Shown here in pieces: positions 47,303 through 56,225 of a stretch of 64,000 bases of DNA. Every line of letters starts with the position of its first letter. Within the stretch, counting starts at the first letter, position 1. Under the pieces are notes generated by a model that saw nothing but the letters and a program-made list of their open reading frames with translations, was not told where the DNA came from and did not search any database. The position numbers and the translations under genes are program-made. Origin of the DNA: Parasphingorhabdus cellanae (GTDB lineage Bacteria; Pseudomonadota; Alphaproteobacteria; Sphingomonadales; Sphingomonadaceae); assembly GCF_017498565.1 (NCBI RefSeq), contig NZ_CP071794.1, positions 1,674,001 to 1,738,000 of the forward strand, given 5' to 3'.

Positions 47303-47605
47303 TCACAAAACAGGGATCAGCGCAGCGCCGAGCGGAGGCAAGATTGCATCCTGCAATATAATGATACCTATAATGACCACCATCGGCGTCAGATCAATCG
47401 AGCCAAAGTCTGGCATGATCCGCCGGATCGGCCGGTAAATTGGCGCGGTCAGGGCGTCCAACGTCGTCCAGATGGCCCGGGCTATATCGTTTTGCAAATT
47501 GATAACGTTAAACGCAAGCAGCCAACTCATAATCGCTTGCACGATGATGACAGTGATCGCGACATTCAACAATATGCCGATAATCTGAAACAGGGCAAAA
47601 AACAT
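47303..47605 (-). CDS. YggT family membrane protein
   Basis: 100 residues with two YggT hydrophobic segments ([20 protein letters not shown] and [19 protein letters not shown]) around the conserved loop [19 protein letters not shown]. Inner-membrane proteins of this family are linked to osmotic tolerance and cell shape. The frame is open to 47653, but ATG 47605 follows an AAAAAGG site nine bases upstream. It lies between argB and folD on the same strand. Confidence 0.9.
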   Translation of the reverse strand: MFFALFQIIGILLNVAITVIIVQAIMSWLLAFNVINLQNDIARAIWTTLDALTAPIYRPIRRIMPDFGSIDLTPMVVIIGIIILQDAILPPLGAALIPVL

Positions 47606-47713
47606 GGACCGAAACCTTTTTCTCTCGTGATGGCCATTAAACGATAGTGGCACGCAATGCCAAGCAATCTATGCCAAAAATTAGTGTATCAACAATATAA
47701 TACAGTTCGGCAA

Positions 47714-48643
47714 TTAATCAACCGCTTCGAAATCATCACGGATCAACGTACCCGCGCCCTTGCTGGTAAAGATTTCCAGCAGCATCGCATGTGGCACGCG
47801 GCCATCCATCACTACGGCTGCATCGACCCCTTTCAACACTGCGCTGACACAAGTTTCCAGCTTCGGGATCATCCCGCCCGATATTGTACCATTTTCCCTG
47901 AGTCGCTTGATTTCCCCTGGAAACAAATCGGTGAGCAGCGCACCTTGTTTGTCCAGCACCCCCGCCACATCGGTCAATAAAAACAGACGTGATGCTCTCA
48001 GCGCTGCTGCAACTGCGCCGGCCATTGTATCTGCGTTGATATTATAGGTATGGCCATCTTCGCCCACACCAATGGGCGCAATGACGGGAATCATCCCTGC
48101 CGTAGAGATTGTATCAACCACGCTGCGGTCGACCCGTTTCGGTTCGCCAACAAAACCCAGATCAATAATGCGTTCGATATTGCTGTCCGGATCGCGTGCC
48201 GTGCGCCTGAGTTTGGAGGCTTTCACAAAACCCCCGTCTTTGCCGGAAATCCCGATCGCACTGCCCCCGGCTCGCTCTATCCAGCTAACGAGTTCCTTGT
48301 TGATCGCGCCAGACAGAACCATTTCCGCAATCTCGGCGGTTTCCTTGGTCGTGACCCGCAGACCATCGACAAATTCGCTTTCAACCCCGACCCGCTCCAG
48401 CATCGCGCCAATTTGCGGACCGCCGCCATGGACGACGACGGGGTTAATACCGACAGCTTTTAGCAGCACCACATCCTCGGCAAAATTGCGCGCCAGTGCA
48501 GGATCACCCATGGCATGGCCGCCATATTTGATGACGAAGGTCTTGCCCGCATAGCGCTGCAAATAAGGCAAGGCTTCGGTAAGCGTTTCCGCCTTGGCAA
48601 GCATCGCTGGATCGGGCGCGTGATTATTTGGTTGGTCAGTCAT
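47714..48643 (-). CDS. argB: acetylglutamate kinase
   Basis: 309 residues of the amino-acid kinase fold: phosphate-binding [12 protein letters not shown], then [62 protein letters not shown] and [16 protein letters not shown]. It phosphorylates N-acetylglutamate with ATP, the second step of arginine synthesis in the cytoplasm. TTG 48655 is possible, but ATG 48643 (MTDQ) is the likelier start. It heads the run argB-yggT-folD-lipoprotein-marC. Confidence 0.96.
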   Translation of the reverse strand: MTDQPNNHAPDPAMLAKAETLTEALPYLQRYAGKTFVIKYGGHAMGDPALARNFAEDVVLLKAVGINPVVVHGGGPQIGAMLERVGVESEFVDGLRVTTKETAEIAEMVLSGAINKELVSWIERAGGSAIGISGKDGGFVKASKLRRTARDPDSNIERIIDLGFVGEPKRVDRSVVDTISTAGMIPVIAPIGVGEDGHTYNINADTMAGAVAAALRASRLFLLTDVAGVLDKQGALLTDLFPGEIKRLRENGTISGGMIPKLETCVSAVLKGVDAAVVMDGRVPHAMLLEIFTSKGAGTLIRDDFEAVD

Positions 48644-48685
48644 GCTGTCTTTCAATCCAGCTTCACGGCAAATGCAACATCTTTA

Positions 48686-49264
48686 TCAATTTTCAGGCGG
48701 AGCCGCGATTTTGGCGCGCGCCAATTGTTTCACCTTCTCCAGCGTCATTTTGACATGGCCCCTGGGGTCCTGCGCACTGTGTGCCAAAGCAATTTTGCTA
48801 TCTTGATCAATCACATAGCTGGTCCGATTGGTCAGTGCGAGCGTGGGCTCCATGCGCACCTGATAACCATCCATCACATCATCATCAGCGCGAGCAACGG
48901 CAAATTTATCTCGGCATTCCTCGACAGAGAATTTGGTCAACTCGTCCATGCTGTCTCCTGACATACCGATTACAGTAGCACCAGCGGCTTCGAAATCGGC
49001 GGTCGCTTCAGCAAACATATTGGCTTCGATAGTGCAGCCTTCGGTAAAGGCTTTAGGGAAGAAATAAAGCACTACCGGACCTGTTTTCAACTTGTCCGAA
49101 AGGCTGACTTTAAACGGCTTGCCAGCCAGCGCGCCCATAGTTTCAAAATCAGGCGCGGCAGCGCCTACTTCCAAAGGTTCGGCATTGGCACTACGCGAGC
49201 TATAGACATAGGCCCCGCCGGCAAGCAGCAGCGCAGACATGACAATTATAATCCAGCGATTCAT
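48686..49264 (-). CDS. membrane-anchored or exported peroxiredoxin (AhpC/TSA, BCP-like)
   Basis: 192 residues with an N-terminal hydrophobic signal or anchor (WIIIVMSALLLAGGAYVY) and a thioredoxin-fold peroxiredoxin domain: VLYFFPKAFTEGCTIEANMF contains the peroxidatic cysteine in the family's AFTxGCT form, followed by GATVIGMSGDSMDEL and FAVARADDD. It would reduce peroxides in the periplasm using a thiol donor. It starts directly after the mutS stop on the same strand. Confidence 0.9.
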   Translation of the reverse strand: MNRWIIIVMSALLLAGGAYVYSSRSANAEPLEVGAAAPDFETMGALAGKPFKVSLSDKLKTGPVVLYFFPKAFTEGCTIEANMFAEATADFEAAGATVIGMSGDSMDELTKFSVEECRDKFAVARADDDVMDGYQVRMEPTLALTNRTSYVIDQDSKIALAHSAQDPRGHVKMTLEKVKQLARAKIAAPPEN

Positions 49265-51982
49265 CTACTCTTCCTGTTCCAGCACGGACTTGAGTGCATA
49301 AAGTTGGTCAAGCGCGTCACGCGGACTCAATGCATCAATATCCAAATCCCTCAGCGCCTCTCTCAGCATATCGGTTTTCTCATCCTCTTCGGCAAGGCTT
49401 GCGGCGAATAAAGGCAGATCGCCGAGCCCGGCAGCCAAACCGCCTGTTTCCGCCTTGCCCGCTTCCAGCTTGTCGAGCACCGATTTGGCGCGTTTCAACA
49501 CCGGTTTGGGAATGCCAGCCAGCTTAGCAACGGCCAGACCATAGCTGCGATCCGCCGGACCTTTGGCCAGTTCGTGCAGGAGAACGAGATCCCCTTTCCA
49601 TTCACGCGCCCTGACGTGATGGAGGGACATCGCATCGAGCTGGTCCGCCAGCCGTGTCAGCTCATGATAATGGGTCGCGAACAAACAGCGGCATTGGTTA
49701 GTCTCATGCACCGCTTCAACCACCGCCCAAGCCAGTGCAAGACCATCATAGGTGGACGTGCCTCGCCCGACTTCATCAAGAATGACAAAGCTTTTCTCCG
49801 TCGCCTGACTCAAGATCGTCGCGGTTTCGACCATTTCAACCATGAAGGTCGAGCGGCCCTGCGCGAGATTGTCGGAAGCGCCCACCCGGCTGAACAGACG
49901 ATCCACCAGACTCAATTTTGCCGAAGCGGCAGGAACGAACCCCCCTGCCTGCGCAAGGATCACAATCAATGCATTTTGCCGCAAGAAGGTTGATTTACCG
50001 CCCATATTCGGCCCGGATACCAGCCAGAGCCGTTCGTGATCGGACAATGCGCAATCATTGGCGACAAACGGATCGCCTGAAGCGCTCAGCGCTGCCTCAA
50101 CCACCGGATGGCGGCCCGCGTTGATCTCCAGTATGTTACCGCCAGCAAATTCGGGGCGGCACCATTGCCCCTCTACAGCACGTTCAGCCAAAGCAGATGC
50201 GACATCAATCCGTGCCAGCGCATCGGCGCTAATCGCTATCGCGTCCTGGCGATCCAATAGCTTGTCGACAAGCTCCTCGAAATGCGCCGCTTCTGCTGCC
50301 AGGGCATGCGCCCCAGCCTGTGTCACGCGAACAGCTTCTTCATGGAGTTCGGTCGAATTGAACCGTACCACACCCGCCAGAGTCTGACGATGCGTGAAAC
50401 CGGAATCCTCGGCCATCAAATTGTCGCCATGGCGCGCAGGCACTTCGACAAAATAGCCCAGCACAGCATTATGCTTGATTTTTAATGTGTTGATGCCGGT
50501 TGCTTCGCGATAGCGCCCTTCCAACGTCGCAATCGCCTTGCGCCCATCGGAGCCGGCGCTGCGCAGTTCATCTAGTGCGGGGTCGTAGCCAGCAGCAATA
50601 TACCCGCCATTTGTCATGTCCGTTGGCGGTGTTTCCACCAGAGCGCGTTCCAGCAAATCCACCATCGCCGCGTGACCGTCCAGCGCCGGGAGCAGTGTGT
50701 TCATCAAATCGGGCAGCGCAATATCCAGCGCCAGTTGTTCGCGCAGCAATCGCGCCCCGCTAAGACCATCGCGAATCTGGCCGACGTCACGCGGACTGCC
50801 ACGTCCCGCCGAAATCCGGCCCAAAGCACGGCTAATATCCGGCATCGCTTTCAACGCGTCACGAACAGCGTCACGAATGGCTGGCGCATCATGAAACCAT
50901 TGAACGCCGCCAAGGCGCAGGTTGATCTTGGCTTCTTCGAATAGCGGTGCGGCTAGATCGCGGCCCAAAAGCCGGGCACCGCCGGGTGTTACGGTTCGAT
51001 CGATATTGTCGAGCAAGCTCCCTTTGCGCTCACCCGCCATGGTCCTCTCAATCTCAAGGCTCGCCCGTGTGGCTCCGTCGATCAGCAGATATTCCCCGGC
51101 ATGGCGCTGCACCGGAGGCTTGAGAAAAGGTGTGTCCCCCTGCGCGGCATGTTCAATATAGGCGATCAGACCGCCTGCCGCCGCCAATTCGCCGCGGGAA
51201 AAATCTCCAAAACCATCCAGTGTGGCAACGCCGAATAACCCTTTGAGCTTACGCTCGGCTTTCTGGCTGTCGAAATCTTCTTTCGGCCATTCGGTAGCGG
51301 CCTCTAAACGCGCCGCCAGCAAGGGGCTGCAAATTATTTCAGAGGGCGCGATTCGGGACAATTCGGCGGTAAGCGCATCTTCGGAAATCTGCAGCAGTTC
51401 AAAATCACCGGTTGAAATATCGCTCGCGGCTATGCCGATCTGCCCCTGTACCTCTGATACCGCAACCAGCATATTGTCTGAGCGTGCGTCGAGCAGCGTA
51501 TCTTCAGTCAGCGTTCCCGCAGTAACATAGCGAATGATATCGCGCGCAACCAAAGCCTTATAGCCTCCGCGTGCCTTAGCCTCCGCCGGTGTCTCGGTCT
51601 GTTCGGCAATCGCAACTTTGAAACCGGCGCGGATCAGTTTCGCGAGATAGCTTTCGGCAGCATGGACCGGCACACCGCACATGGGGATTTGCTCGCCAGC
51701 ATTTTTCCCGCGCGAGGTCAAAGCAATATCAAGGGCAGCAGATGCCAGCTTGGCATCTTCGAAAAACAGCTCGAAAAAGTCACCCATACGATAGAAAAGC
51801 AGGCAATCCTGCGCCTTTTCTTTCAGCGCAAAATATTGCTCCATCATCGGCGTACGTTTGACATCAGTCGGCGCAGACTTGGGTTTCGGCGATGACTTGG
51901 ACGCACTTGCGCTGGCCTTGGCCTTGGCCTTGTCTGATTTTCGCTTAGTTGCTTTTTGTTGAGTCTGGGCTGCCATGGCCAT
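49265..51982 (-). CDS. mutS: DNA mismatch repair protein MutS
   Basis: 905 residues. After a Lys/Ala/Ser-rich N-terminal extension (about 1-44) come the mismatch-binding domain (CLLFYRMGDFFELFFEDA with the Phe-x-Glu reading motif), the connector, lever and clamp regions, and the ATPase with Walker A (GPNMGGKSTFLRQ), the LDEVGRGTSTYDG Walker B/signature segment and the THYHEL switch. It recognises mispairs and, with MutL, starts repair. The start among the first methionines is uncertain: ATG 51982 is used, and ATG 51976 is also possible. It is divergent from the malic enzyme gene. Confidence 0.97.
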   Translation of the reverse strand: MAMAAQTQQKATKRKSDKAKAKASASASKSSPKPKSAPTDVKRTPMMEQYFALKEKAQDCLLFYRMGDFFELFFEDAKLASAALDIALTSRGKNAGEQIPMCGVPVHAAESYLAKLIRAGFKVAIAEQTETPAEAKARGGYKALVARDIIRYVTAGTLTEDTLLDARSDNMLVAVSEVQGQIGIAASDISTGDFELLQISEDALTAELSRIAPSEIICSPLLAARLEAATEWPKEDFDSQKAERKLKGLFGVATLDGFGDFSRGELAAAGGLIAYIEHAAQGDTPFLKPPVQRHAGEYLLIDGATRASLEIERTMAGERKGSLLDNIDRTVTPGGARLLGRDLAAPLFEEAKINLRLGGVQWFHDAPAIRDAVRDALKAMPDISRALGRISAGRGSPRDVGQIRDGLSGARLLREQLALDIALPDLMNTLLPALDGHAAMVDLLERALVETPPTDMTNGGYIAAGYDPALDELRSAGSDGRKAIATLEGRYREATGINTLKIKHNAVLGYFVEVPARHGDNLMAEDSGFTHRQTLAGVVRFNSTELHEEAVRVTQAGAHALAAEAAHFEELVDKLLDRQDAIAISADALARIDVASALAERAVEGQWCRPEFAGGNILEINAGRHPVVEAALSASGDPFVANDCALSDHERLWLVSGPNMGGKSTFLRQNALIVILAQAGGFVPAASAKLSLVDRLFSRVGASDNLAQGRSTFMVEMVETATILSQATEKSFVILDEVGRGTSTYDGLALAWAVVEAVHETNQCRCLFATHYHELTRLADQLDAMSLHHVRAREWKGDLVLLHELAKGPADRSYGLAVAKLAGIPKPVLKRAKSVLDKLEAGKAETGGLAAGLGDLPLFAASLAEEDEKTDMLREALRDLDIDALSPRDALDQLYALKSVLEQEE

Positions 51983-52157
51983 CCGATAGCCCAGTCCAGT
52001 CGCTCAGAAAAGGCCATGTATCAGAAACTTGCCTGTTGCAAATAGATGAACCGCAGATGAAGCAACACTTGCCCAAGCCATGACAATCAGAGTAGGCAGG
52101 GTCCGGGACGCGGGAGTTTTGGCAGATAGCGCCAAACCCGAACTACGGAGAGACAAT

Positions 52158-54428
52158 TTGGCCGACAAGAATGATAGCAATGTAGAGTTTTCTGAGCGCG
52201 AAGCATTATTATTTCACTCCCACGGACGTCCTGGCAAAATCGAAATTGTGGCATCCAAGCCCATGGCCACCCAGCGCGATTTAAGCCTCGCTTATTCGCC
52301 CGGCGTAGCGGTGCCGGTTCGTGCCATCGCTGAAGACCCGTCAACAGCTTATGATTACACGGCCAAGGGCAACCTGGTTGCCGTCATCTCCAACGGAACG
52401 GCCATTTTAGGGCTCGGCAATTTGGGCGCTCTCGCTTCCAAGCCAGTGATGGAAGGCAAAGCGGTATTATTTAAACGTTTCGCCGATGTCGATTCGATCG
52501 ATCTGGAACTCGACACGGAAGATACAGACGCGTTCATCAATGCGGTGGAACTGATGGAACCCAGTTTTGGCGGCATCAATTTGGAAGATATTGGTGCGCC
52601 TGCCTGCTTCATTATTGAGCAGACCCTGCGCGACCGGATGAATATTCCGGTTTTCCATGATGACCAGCACGGCACGGCAATTATTGCCGCCGCCGGTATC
52701 ATCAACGCCTGCCTGCTCACCAAGCGGGAAGTCAAAGATATCAAGGTTGTAGTCAATGGTGCCGGCGCAGCGGCCATTGCCTGTGCCGCGCTGATCAAGG
52801 CTATGGGCGTGCCGCATGACAATCTCACCATGTGTGACCGCAGCGGCGTCATCTATCGCGGGCGCGATAATGTTGACCAATGGAAATCGGCGCATGCGAT
52901 TGATACAGACGCGCGCGACCTGACCGAAGCGCTCAAAGGCGCCGATGTATTTCTGGGTCTTTCCGCCGCTGGCGCGCTGAAACCGGAAATGGTCAAGGAT
53001 ATGGCCGATCAGCCGATTATATTTGCGATGGCCAATCCTGATCCCGAAATTACGCCGCCCGATGCCAAGGCAGCGCGTCCGGATGCGATTGTTGCCACCG
53101 GACGCTCTGATTACCCCAATCAGGTCAATAATGTCCTCGGCTTTCCGTTTATTTTCCGCGGCGCGCTGGATGTCCGCGCAACCCGCATCAATGACGAAAT
53201 GAAGGTCGCGGCCGCCAACGCGATTGCTGAATTGGCCCGTGAACAGGTGCCAGAGGAAGTGGCCGCTGCCTATGGCGGACAAGCGCCGACATTTGGCGTA
53301 GATTATATCATCCCTGCGCCATTTGATCCGCGCTTGATGGATGTAGTCTCTGCTGCGGTCGCCAAAGCGGCAATGGACAGCGGCGTCGCACAAAAGCCTA
53401 TCGAAGATCTGGATGCCTACCGGCAAAGCCTGAAAGCGCGGCTCAACCCGACAACATCTGTATTGACGCAGGCCTATGAGGCCTCTCGCAGCGCTCCCAA
53501 GCGTGTGATTTTTGCGGAGGCAGAAGAAGATGTCGTGCTGCGTGCAGCAATCCAATTTCAAGATGGCGGCTATGGCACGCCGGTACTCGTCGGCCGCGAT
53601 GATCGTGTGCGCGACAAATTGAAAGAGCTTGGCGTGAGCGACCCTGATCGCTTTGAAATCCACAATTCGCGCAACAGCCCGCTAGTGCCTGATATGGTCA
53701 ACATGCTCTACGATCGCCTGCACCGGAAAGGCCATATGGAGCGCGATATCAAGCGCATGGTCAATCAGGACCGTAATATCTTTGGCTCCGCTTTATTGGC
53801 GATGGATCAGGGCGAGGCCATGATTACTGGCGTTACGCGCCCCTATGCGCAGACGTTCAGGGATATTGCCAAGGTTATCGACATTGAAAAAGGCCGGACG
53901 CCGTTGGGCATCCATGTCATGGTCGGGCAGAGCCACACAGTGTTCATGGCTGATACGACGGTCAATGAGCGGCCTTCTGCAGAGGAACTGGCCGATATAG
54001 CAGAACAGACCGCAGCAGTGGCACGCAAAATGGGCCATGAACCGCGCGTCGCCTTCCTCAGCTATTCGACCTTTGGCAATCCGGCAGGCCGCTGGCTGGA
54101 AAGCATCCGTGAAGCTGTTGCGATATTGGACAGCCGGCGGGTTAATTTCGAATATGAAGGCGAAATGGCTCCCGATGTCGCGCTCAATCCCAAACTGATG
54201 GCGAACTATCCGTTTAACCGGCTCTCCAGTTCAGCCAATGTATTGGTAATGCCAGGCCTGCAATCAGCCAATCTGTCGGCCAAACTGCTGCGCGAACTGG
54301 GCGGCGATGCTGTGATCGGCCCGATGTTGGTCGGTCTTGAGAAATCAGTGCAGATTGCGACTATGGCATCAACGGCATCAGAGTTAGTGACGCTGGCAGT
54401 CTTGGCAGCAAGCGGGATCGCAAAATAG
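52158..54428 (+). CDS. maeB: NADP-dependent malic enzyme with C-terminal phosphotransacetylase-like domain
   Basis: About 756 residues in two parts. The malic enzyme part (to about 430) has SLAYSPGVAVPVRAI, VLFKRFADVDSIDLEL, FGGINLEDIGAPACF, NIPVFHDDQHGTAI and a nucleotide fold (VVVNGAGAAAIACAALI). A PTA-like domain (from about 440, RVIFAEAEEDVVLRAA, MLYDRLHRKGHMER, NVLVMPGLQSANLSAKLL) follows and is thought to be regulatory. It decarboxylates malate to pyruvate. The frame begins at ATG 52080, but that adds an unusual leader without a ribosome site. TTG 52158 follows GGAGAGA at 52147-52153 and gives the usual N-terminus, so I prefer it. Confidence 0.93.
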   Translation: MADKNDSNVEFSEREALLFHSHGRPGKIEIVASKPMATQRDLSLAYSPGVAVPVRAIAEDPSTAYDYTAKGNLVAVISNGTAILGLGNLGALASKPVMEGKAVLFKRFADVDSIDLELDTEDTDAFINAVELMEPSFGGINLEDIGAPACFIIEQTLRDRMNIPVFHDDQHGTAIIAAAGIINACLLTKREVKDIKVVVNGAGAAAIACAALIKAMGVPHDNLTMCDRSGVIYRGRDNVDQWKSAHAIDTDARDLTEALKGADVFLGLSAAGALKPEMVKDMADQPIIFAMANPDPEITPPDAKAARPDAIVATGRSDYPNQVNNVLGFPFIFRGALDVRATRINDEMKVAAANAIAELAREQVPEEVAAAYGGQAPTFGVDYIIPAPFDPRLMDVVSAAVAKAAMDSGVAQKPIEDLDAYRQSLKARLNPTTSVLTQAYEASRSAPKRVIFAEAEEDVVLRAAIQFQDGGYGTPVLVGRDDRVRDKLKELGVSDPDRFEIHNSRNSPLVPDMVNMLYDRLHRKGHMERDIKRMVNQDRNIFGSALLAMDQGEAMITGVTRPYAQTFRDIAKVIDIEKGRTPLGIHVMVGQSHTVFMADTTVNERPSAEELADIAEQTAAVARKMGHEPRVAFLSYSTFGNPAGRWLESIREAVAILDSRRVNFEYEGEMAPDVALNPKLMANYPFNRLSSSANVLVMPGLQSANLSAKLLRELGGDAVIGPMLVGLEKSVQIATMASTASELVTLAVLAASGIAK

Positions 54429-54435
54429 CGACGCC

Positions 54436-54451
54436 GCTGATGCTCATCAGC
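54436..54451. terminator. possible bidirectional terminator between maeB and bamE
   Basis: An inverted repeat, GCTGATG-CT-CATCAGC, followed on the plus strand by TTTG, lies in the 34-base gap between these convergent genes. The stem is short (5-7 pairs). Confidence 0.4.
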
Positions 54452-54462
54452 TTTGATAAATG

Positions 54463-54945
54463 TTATGGGCGCGTGGGGTCGTTACTGCGGCCTTGCGCGC
54501 CTGGTGCGCCCACTGCGCCGATATTGCCGAATAGCTCTTGAAAGAATGACCGTTCGCGGCCCAATGTCGGGGTTGTATCGCCTTCCGGGCTGATACTGGC
54601 AACCAGCTCCAGACCTGTCCGTTCAACTGCTGTTACGTTGCCTGCCTGATCAAAGTTGATCCGCATCACCATCTGGTCTCTTGGCGTAGGTGAATTAAAC
54701 GCAAGCTGTTTCGTCTCGCGCGACACATAATACCAGGTATTTTCATCAAATTGACCGGTGAATGTCGGCCGGCCGAGAGAAGCTTCTACGGATTGGCGGT
54801 TATCTACTCCGGGTTGAATGGCGTTGGTCAGCACCGGGTCAACAATATAACCTTGATGGCCACGGACCTGCGAACAGCCGGATAGTAACAGTCCGCCCGC
54901 AACCAGCCCGGTCAGCACAAATTGCATTTTCAATTGGCTACGCAT
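54463..54945 (-). CDS. bamE: outer-membrane protein assembly factor BamE
   Basis: About 160 residues: a lipoprotein signal (lipobox LSGC, Cys24 of the chosen start), then the SmpA/OmlA domain (GYIVDPVLTNAIQPGVDNRQ, SVEASLGRPTFTGQFDENTW, YYVSRETKQLAF, RINFDQAGNVTAVER) and a flexible Gly/Pro tail. BamE is the small lipoprotein of the BAM complex that inserts beta-barrels, which fits a genome so rich in TonB receptors. The frame extends to 55002, but ATG 54945 has GGAG nine bases upstream. Confidence 0.92.
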   Translation of the reverse strand: MRSQLKMQFVLTGLVAGGLLLSGCSQVRGHQGYIVDPVLTNAIQPGVDNRQSVEASLGRPTFTGQFDENTWYYVSRETKQLAFNSPTPRDQMVMRINFDQAGNVTAVERTGLELVASISPEGDTTPTLGRERSFFQELFGNIGAVGAPGAQGRSNDPTRP

Positions 54946-55158
54946 CAACTCACTTCTCCAAAAAGCCACCTGTTGAGATGGTTTGCCCAAAAAACGGGCC
55001 AAAACAGGAAGGTTTCAATCATTGCAGCGGGCTAAATACCGCTTATGGTAAAACCCATTGCATCTCGCAGTACAAATATCAATATCCCCTGTATGTAGTC
55101 TTAACATAAGCGACCTTCAGATCTTCTCACTATCCATCAAAATCAGGGTTCAAATATA

Positions 55159-55686
55159 ATGTCATTTCTAAACGATCTCCTGGGGCGCAAAAACCCGAAT
55201 CTGGTGATGCAACCGCTGTACAATGCTGTAATTGCAGAAGGGCGACAGCTTGATTGGTATGAACAGGGCGCAGTCCCGGATACGCTGGATGGCCGGTTTG
55301 ACATGATTGCTGCGATTTTATGTGCCGTAATGATCCGCCTCGAACAGGCAGAAGAGGCAAGACAGGAGATTGCCTGGCTTACCGAGCTATTTGTGACAGA
55401 TATGGAAGGTCAGCTGCGCCAGATTGGTATCGGTGATTTGATTGTCGGCAAACGTGTTGGCGAAATGATGGGTGCGCTTGGCGGGCGGCTTGGTGCCTAT
55501 CGCAATGCGCTGACCGGCACCGCGGATCTTGCAGAAGCATTAACTCGTAACCTGTATCGCGGCGAAGCGCCGGCCCAAGAGGCATTGAATTTCACCACCA
55601 AATGTTTTTCCAGTTTTTACGATCACATTGTCAAAACCGACATCGGCCAAGTCATTGCCGGGAATATCGCTAGGGCCAATTCATGA
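55159..55686 (+). CDS. ubiquinol-cytochrome c chaperone family protein (CBP3-like)
   Basis: 175 residues of the CBP3/UQCC1 helical domain: PLYNAVIAEGRQLDWYEQGA, VPDTLDGRFDMIAAILCAVM, LFVTDMEGQLRQIGIGDLIV, GKRVGEMMGALGGRLGAYRN and TKCFSSFYDHIV. In mitochondria the homologue helps assembly of cytochrome b in the bc1 complex; a similar role is presumed. Its stop overlaps the DUF177 gene by four bases, a pairing common in alphaproteobacteria. Confidence 0.92.
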   Translation: MSFLNDLLGRKNPNLVMQPLYNAVIAEGRQLDWYEQGAVPDTLDGRFDMIAAILCAVMIRLEQAEEARQEIAWLTELFVTDMEGQLRQIGIGDLIVGKRVGEMMGALGGRLGAYRNALTGTADLAEALTRNLYRGEAPAQEALNFTTKCFSSFYDHIVKTDIGQVIAGNIARANS

Positions 55687-56225
55687 CCGCATCATCTCCG
55701 CTTCCTCAACCGGAATTGTCAAAGATAATAAAGCTTTCTGAAATTGGCAGCTCAGCTTTGACAGGGACAATTGTTGCGGATGATGAAGAGCGTCAGGCAT
55801 TGGCAAAACGCTTTGACCTACCTTCTATAGAATCAATCACATCGGAATATCGCCTTGCGGCGAAGGAACATGAGATCAGTTTCACCGGCACCATTCAGTC
55901 CAGTCTGCATCAGGCTTGCGCGATCAGCGGTCAGCCATTTCCAGTACAAATCGATGAAATATTTAACATCATATTCGTCGAAAAAACTGAAATACCGGCC
56001 AGTGATGAAGAAATCGAACTGGCGCCTGAAGACTGCGATGTAATTGAATATGATGCGGCGCAAATTGATCTTGGCGAAGCGATTGCACAAACACTATATT
56101 TGGCGCTCGATCCCTATCCTCGCGGACCAGATGCGGATCGTGCTGCAGAGAAAAATGGCTTGAAAAGTGAAGAGGAGGCGGGACCTTTTGGCGCGTTGGC
56201 GGCACTGAAAGACAAGCTTGGCTAA
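55683..56225 (+). CDS. DUF177 (YceD-like) protein
   Basis: 180 residues with the DUF177 pattern FTGTIQSSLHQACAISGQPF, a run of acidic residues (PASDEEIELAPEDCDVIEYD) and the conserved DLGEAIAQTLYLALDPYPRG ending GPFGALAALKDKLG. The family is linked to 23S rRNA accumulation and usually sits beside rpmF; here it follows the cytochrome bc1 chaperone and no rpmF is seen. It overlaps glnD tail to tail by four bases. Confidence 0.9.
   Translation: MTASSPLPQPELSKIIKLSEIGSSALTGTIVADDEERQALAKRFDLPSIESITSEYRLAAKEHEISFTGTIQSSLHQACAISGQPFPVQIDEIFNIIFVEKTEIPASDEEIELAPEDCDVIEYDAAQIDLGEAIAQTLYLALDPYPRGPDADRAAEKNGLKSEEEAGPFGALAALKDKLG

Noticed and set aside
52467..53663. Long 398-codon minus-strand frame inside the malic enzyme gene
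   Set aside because: It is antisense to conserved malic enzyme sequence, with an Arg/His/Ile-rich translation typical of a shadow.
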